A stretch of DNA of 18,969 bases from Methanobacteriota archaeon (GTDB lineage Archaea; Thermoplasmatota; Poseidoniia; Poseidoniales; Poseidoniaceae). The stretch's first letter is position 1. Every line of letters begins with the position of its first letter. The stretch is taken from positions 5,073 through 24,041 of the forward strand of contig PAMN02000034.1 of NCBI GenBank assembly GCA_002707335.2, written 5' to 3'. Positions 1 through 6,664 of this stretch are shown one piece after another. The position numbers and the translations under genes are program-made. The notes beneath the pieces are model-generated. The model made no database searches. It saw nothing but the letters and a program-made list of their open reading frames with translations, and was not told where the DNA came from.

Positions 1-1215
1 ATCCCTTTAGATAAAGTCTCAACATCAATGACAATCAATGCGCCAGCAATGGTCTTACTAGCAATGTACGTACTTGTTGCCGAAGAAAATGGTGTCGATT
101 CAACCAAAATTAGGGGAACCATTCAAAATGATATATTAAAGGAATATATTGCAAGAGGTACCTACATATTCCCACCGGAAGAATCTATGCGTTTGATAAC
201 CGATATTTTCGAATATTGTAATATGGAAATACCACAATGGAATACGATATCAATATCTGGTTATCACATTCGAGAAGCGGGATCTACAGCTGTTCAGGAA
301 ATTGCATTCACTATTGCAAATGCATTGGAATATGTTCAAGCAGCGGTTGATTCGGGACTAGATATCGATGAATTCGCCCCAAGACTATCGTTTTTCTTTA
401 ATTGTCATAACGATTTCTTTGAAGAGGCTAGTAAATTTAGAGCCGCAAGGAAATTATGGTGTGACCTGATTACAGACAGGTATTCTCCTAGAAATGAGAA
501 AAGTAAGAAATTGAGATTTCACACTCAGGTTGCAGGAGTGTCTCTAACTGCACAACAACCACTAAACAATATCTCCAGAGTAACTATTCAGGCGCTTGCA
601 GCAGTGTGTGGTGGCACCCAAAGTTTGCACACTAATTCATTTGATGAAGCACTTGGTCTTCCTACCGAAGAAAGTGCAACAGTTGCATTGAGAACACAAC
701 AAATTATTGCAGAAGAAAGTGGAGTGGGGGACGTAGTAGACCCATTGGGTGGTTCCTATTTTGTTGAAGAATTAACGAATGAAATCTATGAAAAGGCTCT
801 GTCCAAAATCCATGAAATCGAATCTCTTGGTGGAGCCTTGAAAGCAATTGAAGCAGGTTACCAACAAAGAGAAATTCACGAAACGGCATGGGCACACATG
901 GGGCAGGTAGAAAGTGGTGAGCGTAAGATTGTAGGTGTTAATTATGCTACACTCGATGATGAAAAAATGCCTCCTATCTTGAAACCTGATCCAAGCATAG
1001 GAATAAATCAATGCGCCAAGTTAGCAAAAATCCGTGAAAGTCGTGATGGAAAGTTGGCTAAAGAAAAGTTGGAGAAAATAAAAACTGCTTGCTCCAATGG
1101 AAATAATTTATTCCCATTGGTGCTCGACGCTTTGAGAGCAAACTGTACTCTTGGAGAGATCATAGGTGTCATGAAAGATGTGTTCGGAACATGGATGGCT
1201 CCAAGTGGATTCTAG
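1..1215 (+). CDS. mcmA1: Methylmalonyl-CoA mutase, large (catalytic) subunit, 5' truncated
   Basis: Catalyses the B12-dependent interconversion of (R)-methylmalonyl-CoA and succinyl-CoA, linking propionyl-CoA from odd-chain fatty acids and amino acids to the TCA cycle. The frame is open from base 1, reading IPLDKVSTSMTINAPA, so the ATG at 28 is internal and the N-terminal TIM-barrel part lies outside the window. Family landmarks seen are TIQNDILKEYIARGTYIFPP (the Arg in IARGTY matches the CoA-carboxylate-contacting Arg of true mutases rather than isobutyryl-CoA mutases), SISGYHIREAG, EFAPRLSFFF, RFHTQVAG (active-site His), GGTQSLHTNSFDEALGLPT and DPLGGSYFVE. The protein ends at WMAPSGF with no C-terminal cobalamin-binding DxHxxG domain. 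That fits the split archaeal arrangement, with the B12 subunit encoded elsewhere. The epimerase gene follows at once, supporting the assignment. Confidence 0.95.
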   Translation: MPLDKVSTSMTINAPAMVLLAMYVLVAEENGVDSTKIRGTIQNDILKEYIARGTYIFPPEESMRLITDIFEYCNMEIPQWNTISISGYHIREAGSTAVQEIAFTIANALEYVQAAVDSGLDIDEFAPRLSFFFNCHNDFFEEASKFRAARKLWCDLITDRYSPRNEKSKKLRFHTQVAGVSLTAQQPLNNISRVTIQALAAVCGGTQSLHTNSFDEALGLPTEESATVALRTQQIIAEESGVGDVVDPLGGSYFVEELTNEIYEKALSKIHEIESLGGALKAIEAGYQQREIHETAWAHMGQVESGERKIVGVNYATLDDEKMPPILKPDPSIGINQCAKLAKIRESRDGKLAKEKLEKIKTACSNGNNLFPLVLDALRANCTLGEIIGVMKDVFGTWMAPSGF

Positions 1216-1224
1216 GTGATTATA

Positions 1225-1635
1225 ATGAAGATATATCTTGACCATATCGGTATTGCTTGCGAAAATCTTGAAGATTCTTCGGGTTTTTGGAAATTGTTAG
1301 GTCTGATACAAGGTGAAGATGAATTAGTAGAAGATCAAGGTGTAACAACTAGGTTTTTTTCCACGTCAGATAATGACCCAAAAACACCGAAAATTGAGTT
1401 ATTAGAGCCTACATCTGAAGATACACCAATCGGTAAATTCCTCTCTAAAAAAGGACCTGGTGTGCAACAAGTATGTTTCAGAGTAGAAAATATAGTCGAG
1501 TGTATTCGAATACTCATTGATAATGGAATAAAGATGATTGATGAAATTCCAAGAAAGGGGGCGCACGGTGCTAGAATTGCATTTGTCCATCCGAAAAGTA
1601 CCGGTGGAGTTTTAGTAGAATTGTCTCAATATTAA
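1225..1635 (+). CDS. mce: Methylmalonyl-CoA epimerase (VOC/glyoxalase fold)
   Basis: Racemises (S)- to (R)-methylmalonyl-CoA, supplying the mutase encoded just upstream. The product is 136 aa with two VOC modules: LDHIGIA at residues 5-11 (metal ligand H7), KIELLEP (E58), GPGVQQVCFRV (77-87) and GGVLVELSQY (E132). ATG 1225 is preferred over the in-frame GTG at 1216 because GGTGAT at 1216-1221 is the ribosome binding site, four bases before the ATG. The family usually has a His-His pair in the third segment, the second His being a metal ligand; here both are Gln (Q81-Q82). The metal set would then be His-Glu-Gln-Glu. The rest of the protein matches well, including the HPKSTGGVLVEL end, so I still call it an epimerase. 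Confidence 0.9.
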   Translation: MKIYLDHIGIACENLEDSSGFWKLLGLIQGEDELVEDQGVTTRFFSTSDNDPKTPKIELLEPTSEDTPIGKFLSKKGPGVQQVCFRVENIVECIRILIDNGIKMIDEIPRKGAHGARIAFVHPKSTGGVLVELSQY

Positions 1636-1646
1636 GTCGACAAAGT

Positions 1647-2489
1647 GTGGGGGCGTATAGTGTGGATGAACCAAAGCCATTGCTAACAATATCCGCTGTT
1701 AGTAAAAAATTTGGAGATATTGAAGCATTGTCAAATGTCGACGTCGTCATAAACAGTGGACAAGTAATAGGATTAGTTGGAGGAAACGGAGCTGGTAAAA
1801 CCACACTGTTACGTTTGATATCAGGTGTTTTGGAACCTACAACTGGAAGTTTAATGTTCAAGGAAAAAAAAGTTTCAAAATCCAGGGAGAGAATAGGAGT
1901 TGTACCAGAATCTACGGGCTTATATGCAAGACTTACAGCGTGGGAAAACATAAGATTTCATTCGAGAATCTATGGAATTGAGGACAGTGTTTCATGGGCA
2001 CGAACCTATCACTTCGCAAAAAGGCTAGACATTAAGGATGAATTATCACGCCATACTAAAGGTTTCAGCAGAGGGATGCGTCAGAAAATTGCGTTGCTTA
2101 GAGCATTAGCACACGGCCCTGATATTTTGCTTTTGGATGAGCCTACAGCTGGACTAGATGTTACCAGTGCAAGGACAGTGAGGCATCTTGTAGGCCAATT
2201 AAGAGATGAAGGAGGTACTGTTATCTACAGTACTCATCATTTAGCAGAAGCTGAACAAGTATGTGACCGAATAATAATAGTCCACAACGGAACAATAAGA
2301 GCAGATGGTCATCCTGATGAATTGATTAAATCAACAATGACTACAAATCTCGAGGAAGCATACGTCGAGTTAACTAAAGATAAAGCCAGACCAAGATCAG
2401 ACGCCAAAGAGAAAGAAGGCAGAATTTCTAAGTGGTGGAGTAAATTCTTGACTGGCACTACTCCAAAGGAGGTTGGCGAGGATGAATAA
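1647..2489 (+). CDS. ABC transporter ATP-binding protein (ABC-2/NatA-like exporter)
   Basis: Cytoplasmic ATPase of an ABC-2 type exporter, paired with the permease that follows and overlaps it by 8 nt. Walker A is GGNGAGKTT (about residues 45-53). The signature is FSRGMRQKIAL, a variant of LSGGQ in which SRG replaces SGG, as is common in NatA/CcmA-like ATPases. Walker B is ILLLDEPTAGLD, and the switch His lies in YSTHHLAEAEQ. About 60 C-terminal residues beyond the ATPase core are highly charged. Two GTG starts are possible, 1647 and 1662. The G-rich run GTGGGGG at 1647-1653 would sit well as a ribosome binding site for 1662, giving a protein five residues shorter. The substrate cannot be told from sequence. 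Confidence 0.93.
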   Translation: MGAYSVDEPKPLLTISAVSKKFGDIEALSNVDVVINSGQVIGLVGGNGAGKTTLLRLISGVLEPTTGSLMFKEKKVSKSRERIGVVPESTGLYARLTAWENIRFHSRIYGIEDSVSWARTYHFAKRLDIKDELSRHTKGFSRGMRQKIALLRALAHGPDILLLDEPTAGLDVTSARTVRHLVGQLRDEGGTVIYSTHHLAEAEQVCDRIIIVHNGTIRADGHPDELIKSTMTTNLEEAYVELTKDKARPRSDAKEKEGRISKWWSKFLTGTTPKEVGEDE

Positions 2490-3699
2490 TGGTAGGAATA
2501 TTGTTTTACAAATTGCGAAAAAAGAAGTCCTCGAGTTTGTAAGAGACTGGAGAACGATCTTGGCGATAATTATTATTCCTCTTCTATTATTTCCTGTGCT
2601 ATTCATCGCATTCCCCCTATTGCTTCAATCTGAAGCTGACGAATTAGATTCATTGGCTGTCAATGTATCTTGGCAAGGTGATTATAATTCAGAATTAAAT
2701 GATATTCTAAACCAATCTGAAATTAACTTTGTATTCGAGGATATACCTTCTGGAATTGACAACCTTTCAACTCCCTCTACGGATTTAGAAAGAGTAAGAA
2801 ATCAAGACATAGACGCAATCTTACGTCTTACCAATGATTCAAATCAATGGGAGTTTGCAGTATTGTATCTTTCAACTAGTGAATCTTCTAATGAAGCACG
2901 AAATAGGATTTTGGATTCAATTAACGAATGGGAAAGCCAGGTTGTAAATGGCACTTTAATTAAGGCAGGTCTAGATCCAAATGAAACGTTAGACCCAATT
3001 AAATGGGATGGAGATTGGGAATATGCAGATACTGCAACTAAAGGCGAACAAGCAGGTCTCGCATTATCGTTATTCATCCCTCTAGTAATCGCAATATGGA
3101 CTGCTTCATCTGCAATACAACCGTCAATTGATATGACGGCTGGAGAGAGAGAAAGAGGAACACTAGAAGCACTATTATCCCTACCTGCTTCAAGATTACA
3201 ATTGTTAGTAGGCAAGTGGACTGCTGTTGCTTTCATCACCAGTATAGGAGTGGGGCTACAAATTGCAGGATTATTATTTGCGATTACCTATCTTGCATCT
3301 AATTCAATAATAGGTGTGCCTGAAATTTCTGTTTTGGCAATCATGTTAATGTTCACCGCTGTACTCATATTCGCTATTATGATTGTAGCTTTCGAATTGG
3401 CTTTAGCGATGAAGGCTCAAAGCGTGAAAGAAGCCGGAACGCTTCTTGGACCAGTGGTTATCATGATAATTTTCCCTGCTCTGTTTACTCAAGTTATAAA
3501 TTTGGATGGAATTGAAAGTTTCTGGTTTGCAATTCCATTAGTAAATATTCTTCTAGCTATGCGTGAATTACTTCTTGATAGAGTAATAACTGAACATGTC
3601 ATAATATGGTTAATTTCTAGCATAGCATATGCAACATTAGCAGCATTATATGCTGCGAAACAATTCAAAAGAGAAGACTTAGTAGCATCAATCTCATGA
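2482..3699 (+). CDS. ABC-2 type transporter permease (NatB-like)
   Basis: Membrane partner of the ATPase just upstream. The product is 405 aa with an N-terminal TM helix (about 23-50, IIIIPLLLFPVLFIAFPLLL), then a polar extracytoplasmic domain of about 140 residues with several N-x-S/T sequons, then five or so hydrophobic helices between about 190 and 395. The segment GERERGTLEALLSLPASR (about 220-237) is the cytoplasmic motif typical of NatB/ABC-2 permeases and probably contacts the ATPase. ATG 2482 is chosen over TTG 2473 because GGAGGT at 2468-2473 is a strong ribosome binding site eight bases ahead of the ATG, inside the end of the ATPase gene. The ATPase stop (2487-2489) overlaps the start, which implies coupled translation. 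Substrate unknown; NatAB exports Na+, but many relatives export other compounds. Confidence 0.9.
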   Translation: MNNGRNIVLQIAKKEVLEFVRDWRTILAIIIIPLLLFPVLFIAFPLLLQSEADELDSLAVNVSWQGDYNSELNDILNQSEINFVFEDIPSGIDNLSTPSTDLERVRNQDIDAILRLTNDSNQWEFAVLYLSTSESSNEARNRILDSINEWESQVVNGTLIKAGLDPNETLDPIKWDGDWEYADTATKGEQAGLALSLFIPLVIAIWTASSAIQPSIDMTAGERERGTLEALLSLPASRLQLLVGKWTAVAFITSIGVGLQIAGLLFAITYLASNSIIGVPEISVLAIMLMFTAVLIFAIMIVAFELALAMKAQSVKEAGTLLGPVVIMIIFPALFTQVINLDGIESFWFAIPLVNILLAMRELLLDRVITEHVIIWLISSIAYATLAALYAAKQFKREDLVASIS

Positions 3700-3709
3700 T
3701 ATATTCTTT

Positions 3710-3731
3710 GAGTATTCGCATAGGAATACTC
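3710..3731. promoter_or_regulatory. Perfect 8-bp inverted repeat, candidate operator (or terminator hairpin)
   Basis: GAGTATTC and GAATACTC flank the six bases GCATAG, giving a perfect 8-bp dyad. It lies 10 bases after the ABC permease stop and about 40 bases before the ribbon-helix-helix gene, just upstream of a TATA-like stretch. RHH proteins often bind short inverted repeats near their own promoter, so an operator is plausible. A hairpin at the 3' end of the exporter mRNA is the alternative. No U-run follows it directly. Confidence 0.45.
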
Positions 3732-3736
3732 TGGTA

Positions 3737-3748
3737 ATATTAATATAA
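3737..3748 (+). promoter_or_regulatory. TATA-box-like element of the RHH-folE-que operon
   Basis: The AT-only run ATATTAATATAA is centred about 27 bases before the GTG start at 3770. That is the archaeal TATA-to-initiation distance, so transcription could start at or next to the GTG and give a leaderless mRNA. Judged by eye only; no transcript data. Confidence 0.4.
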
Positions 3749-3769
3749 CGAAATATTTTGGTAGTCAAT

Positions 3770-3943
3770 GTGCCGAAGATAAGCCTAGACGTTCCATCCC
3801 AATTATTAGATGACATCAAAAAACACGTGGGAGATGATGGCAAATTTATCTCAGTTGCGGACGCTATAAGAACTGCTTGCAGAAAATTATTAGATAAATT
3901 GGACGAAATCGATGCACGGCATGGGAGATTGGAGGTAAAATAA
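3770..3943 (+). CDS. Small ribbon-helix-helix (CopG/Arc-like) DNA-binding protein
   Basis: The product is 57 aa. It opens with KISLDVPSQLLDDIKKHV, a beta-strand followed by an amphipathic helix. Then comes SVADAIRTACRKLLDKLDEI, in which the S-x-A-x-A-I-R turn and second helix match the RHH fold used by CopG/NikR-type dimeric repressors. GTG 3770 is preferred to TTG 3758 because the strand-helix unit begins right there and no ribosome binding site serves the TTG. The stop TAA overlaps the folE ATG by one base, and GGAGGT (3931-3936) inside this gene serves folE, so it is the first gene of the 7-deazaguanine operon. Inference: an autoregulator of that operon. The ligand, if any, is unknown. Confidence 0.72.
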   Translation: MPKISLDVPSQLLDDIKKHVGDDGKFISVADAIRTACRKLLDKLDEIDARHGRLEVK

Positions 3944-4512
3944 TGACCACAAGAGAAGAAGCAATGGGTGCTGTGAAGGTAATTTTAGAATACATCGAAG
4001 GCGATGCTACAAGAGAGGGTCTTTTACGAACACCAGAAAGAGTGATAGATTCATTTGAAGAAATATATGAAGGATACAAATTAGATCCAAAAGAAGTGCT
4101 GTCATCAACATTTAATGGAGAAGGATACGATGGAATCGTATTACTTCGAGATATTGAAATGCATTCAACATGTGAACATCACTTGCAGCCTTTCAAAGGT
4201 AGAGCGCACGTTGCATACATTCCAACAGATAGGATTGTAGGAATAAGTAAACTTGCTAGAGTTGTCGATCTTCATTCCAGGAGATTACAGAACCAAGAGA
4301 GGATAACTCAAGGAGTTGCAGATGATATTGAATCTAATCTGAACCCATTGGGCTGTGCGGTGATAGTTGAAGCTGCACATGGCTGCATGCAATGTAGAGG
4401 CGTAAGAAAACAAAATTCTGTTATGACAACTAGTGCAATGCGAGGAGTATTCTTTGACAAGAAGGAAGCAAGAACAGAATTGATGCAACTAATTCAAAGT
4501 AAATCACTTTGA
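3943..4512 (+). CDS. folE: GTP cyclohydrolase I, type IA
   Basis: Converts GTP to 7,8-dihydroneopterin triphosphate, the first step of both pterin and 7-deazaguanine synthesis. The product is 189 aa, normal for the FolE core. Zinc and catalytic residues are visible: STCEHHLQPF (C77, H79, H80) and HGCMQCRGV (C148, matching the third zinc ligand). ISKLARVVDLHSRRLQNQER and the REGLLRTPERV N-terminal motif are also typical. GGAGGT six bases before the ATG is a strong ribosome binding site. Neighbours queE, queC and queD place it in preQ0 synthesis. Many archaea use the unrelated-type MptA/FolE2 instead; this one is plainly the bacterial/eukaryotic FolE type, perhaps acquired by transfer. Confidence 0.96.
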   Translation: MTTREEAMGAVKVILEYIEGDATREGLLRTPERVIDSFEEIYEGYKLDPKEVLSSTFNGEGYDGIVLLRDIEMHSTCEHHLQPFKGRAHVAYIPTDRIVGISKLARVVDLHSRRLQNQERITQGVADDIESNLNPLGCAVIVEAAHGCMQCRGVRKQNSVMTTSAMRGVFFDKKEARTELMQLIQSKSL

Positions 4513-4521
4513 GGTGAAGCC

Positions 4522-5118
4522 ATGATTACGTATCCAATTGTGGAAATATTTCATTCAGTCCAGGGTGAAGGTTTTCATAATGGCGTTCCACATATATTCG
4601 TAAGATTCGGAAATTGCAATTTGAGATGCGAATGGTGTGATACTGACTTTTTGACATACAATGAAATGTCTCTTGATTCAATAATCGATGAGATTTCTAA
4701 ATTTGACTGTGAGAGGGTTATTTTCACAGGGGGAGAGCCATGTTTACAAGATTTGGAAACCATTGGTCGTAGGTTAAAAGAAAATGGCAAACACCTTTCA
4801 ATTGAAACAAACGGAACAATGGTTGTGCCTGAAATAATTGATTGGATATGTGTTTCACCTAAGGATCAATTATACTCAAATATGAAAATCAGTCAGAGAA
4901 ATGGAGATGAGCTAAAGGTTGTATATTGTGGTCAAGATTTGACTTTGTACGACGGTTTAAGGGATAATTTCACTCATAACTTCATTCAACCCTGTTATTT
5001 AGACAACTTATCGGTTGAAGATAATGGAAAACTCTTTGCGTCTGTAGAATCTATTGTCAAAGAAAACCCAGGCTGGAGGCTTTCCCTTCAAACTCACAAA
5101 TGGATGGGTGTTGATTGA
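4522..5118 (+). CDS. queE: 7-carboxy-7-deazaguanine synthase (radical SAM)
   Basis: Rearranges 6-carboxy-tetrahydropterin to 7-carboxy-7-deazaguanine (CDG) using S-adenosylmethionine and a [4Fe-4S] cluster, the ring-contraction step of preQ0 synthesis. The product is 198 aa. The N terminus IVEIFHSVQGEGFHNGVPHI is the QueE hallmark. The cluster motif is C32-x3-C36-x2-C39 (CNLRCEWCDT), and the SAM-binding TGGEPCLQ follows at about 69-76. The end TLYDGLRDNFTHNFIQP resembles QueE C termini that place the substrate (FLQP-type motif). GAGGTG at 4511-4516 precedes the ATG. The stop overlaps the queC ATG by one base. Confidence 0.95.
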   Translation: MITYPIVEIFHSVQGEGFHNGVPHIFVRFGNCNLRCEWCDTDFLTYNEMSLDSIIDEISKFDCERVIFTGGEPCLQDLETIGRRLKENGKHLSIETNGTMVVPEIIDWICVSPKDQLYSNMKISQRNGDELKVVYCGQDLTLYDGLRDNFTHNFIQPCYLDNLSVEDNGKLFASVESIVKENPGWRLSLQTHKWMGVD

Positions 5119-6206
5119 TGCGTGCTGTGATGTCTCTAAGCGGTGGAATGGATTCCACTGGATTGTTGATTAGATTAATTTCTGAAGGATATAAAGTAAG
5201 TTGCATTTCATTTGATTATGGCCAAAAGCACAAAATCGAGGTTGAAAAAGCCGCACAAAACATCGCTTACCTAAGACAAAACAATATCTCTATAGAACAC
5301 AAAGTAATTGATTTAACATCAACCATTGGAATATTGAATAGTGCATTGACGTCAAATGAAATCAATGTCCCAGAAGGACATTATGAAAAAGAACAAATGA
5401 AATCTACAGTTGTACCTAATCGTAATGCAATATTTTCATCAATAATTTATGGATATGCATTATCAATTTCGGAAACGGAATCAACCGATGTAAAGATCGC
5501 ACTTGGTGTGCATTCAGGAGACCACGCAATATATCCGGATTGTCGTCCAGAATTTTATCATGCATTAGATAATGCATTTTCTATTGGGAATTGGGGTAGT
5601 GAACGAATAGATTTTCATTTACCATATATTAATGGAGACAAGGTATACATTTTACGTGATTCACTTAAAAATTGCAAAAAATTGAAATTAGATTTTGACA
5701 TCGTTTTCGGAAATACAATTACATCATATAATCCAGATGAAAATGGGATTTCTAGTGGTAAAAGTGGATCCGATGTTGAGAGAATTCTAGCATTTGATTC
5801 ATTAGGAAGAAAAGACCCTATACAATATCAAGATTCATGGGAAACAGTATTATCTAACGCAAAAAAAGAACAGTTACGATATTACGTAATGAAAGAGAAC
5901 GGAACAGAACGTGCTTTTACTGGTGAGTACGACAAGCATTTCGAAAAGGGTAGTTATCATTGCGCATATTGTAACAAACTATTATTCTCATCCGAATCAA
6001 AATTCAATTCGGGATGTGGTTGGCCTGCATTTAGCGAGGAAGACCAAAATGCAAACATATCTCAGTTGAAAGACACCAGCCATGGTATGGTTCGAATAGA
6101 AGTTCGTTGCTCAGAATGCGACTCGCACCTAGGACACTTATTCCATGAGTCCCGAGGGCCAAGATACTGTATAAACTCAATTTGTTTAGAATTCAAGGGT
6201 GATTAA
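5118..6206 (+). CDS. queC-msrB: QueC-like 7-deazaguanine amidation enzyme fused to MsrB methionine-R-sulfoxide reductase
   Basis: A 362-aa, two-domain protein in one uninterrupted frame. Residues 1 to about 240 are QueC-like: the PP-loop S8GGMDS13 for ATP, STVVPNRNAIFSS, and GDHAIYPDCRPEF. QueC makes preQ0 from CDG with ATP and ammonia. At the usual QueC zinc site (SCYN...CGKCxSCxxR) this protein reads TSYN...SGKSGSDVER, so the four cysteines are S203, S213, S216 and D219, while the surrounding G, K, R and the DP-x-x-Y tail still align. From about residue 243 to the end is a complete MsrB: GTERAFTGEYDKHF, zinc pairs C282xxC285 and C331xxC334, SGCGWPAF (C300, possible resolving Cys), DTSHGMVRIEVRC, and the catalytic RYCINS (C351). 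The loop before RYC is shorter than usual. ATG 5118 overlaps the queE stop (TGATG) and is preferred to TTG 5115. Similar cysteine-less QueC-annotated proteins may exist in some bacteria; I could not check. Confidence 0.9.
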   Translation: MRAVMSLSGGMDSTGLLIRLISEGYKVSCISFDYGQKHKIEVEKAAQNIAYLRQNNISIEHKVIDLTSTIGILNSALTSNEINVPEGHYEKEQMKSTVVPNRNAIFSSIIYGYALSISETESTDVKIALGVHSGDHAIYPDCRPEFYHALDNAFSIGNWGSERIDFHLPYINGDKVYILRDSLKNCKKLKLDFDIVFGNTITSYNPDENGISSGKSGSDVERILAFDSLGRKDPIQYQDSWETVLSNAKKEQLRYYVMKENGTERAFTGEYDKHFEKGSYHCAYCNKLLFSSESKFNSGCGWPAFSEEDQNANISQLKDTSHGMVRIEVRCSECDSHLGHLFHESRGPRYCINSICLEFKGD

Positions 6207-6207
6207 T

Positions 6208-6660
6208 ATGGGCAAATTTTTTTCCAGTAAAAAATACGGACACGAAAGAGGACTATCTGCAGCATTTAGACAATGGAGGGCAGATAGCCATTGCAGATTC
6301 TTACATGGATACTCTCTAGAATTTGAGTTTGAATTTGGGGCAAATAAATTAGATGAAAAAAATTGGGTGGTTGATTTTGGTGGCCTTAAGGGTCTCGAAT
6401 CTTGGTTGAGGGAGAATTTTGACCATAAGACATTGGTCGCTTCCGATGACCCAGCACTACCTGAATTCAAGATGCTAAGTGATAATGATATCATTGATAT
6501 GGTAATTGTAGATGCAACTGGAGCAGAAATGTTTGCAAAAATGGCTATGGATTATTCAAGTAAAATGATTGAAGAAATCTATGGAGATAGGTGTTGGGTT
6601 GAATGTGTTACAGTTAGAGAACACGGTTCAAACAGTGCAAAATGTAAGAAACAGATTTAA
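6208..6660 (+). CDS. queD: QueD/6-pyruvoyltetrahydropterin synthase-family protein, divergent metal site
   Basis: Expected role: conversion of dihydroneopterin triphosphate to 6-carboxy-5,6,7,8-tetrahydropterin, the step between FolE and QueE. The product is 150 aa, slightly longer than E. coli QueD. SHCRFLHGYSLEF (27-39) matches the C-x3-HGH catalytic-Cys/zinc segment, with HGY in place of HGH. The first-ligand segment reads LSAAFRQWR, with Phe where typical QueD has the AAH His; other His (H12, H28) lie nearby. D72-H73 (FDHKTL) and E138 (TVREHG) fit the conserved Asp-His pair and pterin-anchoring Glu. ATG 6208 is chosen over GTG 6199 because GGGTGA (6197-6202) is the ribosome binding site. 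It is last in the operon, and its stop lies four bases from the convergent trmJ stop. Confidence 0.82.
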   Translation: MGKFFSSKKYGHERGLSAAFRQWRADSHCRFLHGYSLEFEFEFGANKLDEKNWVVDFGGLKGLESWLRENFDHKTLVASDDPALPEFKMLSDNDIIDMVIVDATGAEMFAKMAMDYSSKMIEEIYGDRCWVECVTVREHGSNSAKCKKQI

Positions 6661-6664
6661 TTCA

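Noticed and set aside
2844..3239. 131-codon minus-strand frame across the ABC permease
   Set aside because: The plus-strand product is a clear ABC-2 permease; the minus frame has no ribosome binding site or recognisable motif.
5820..5880. Possible frameshift joining two separate genes (queC and msrB)
   Set aside because: The frame runs through without a stop, there is no internal ribosome binding site with start, and both domains are in the same phase with a normal linker, so a true fusion is the simpler reading.
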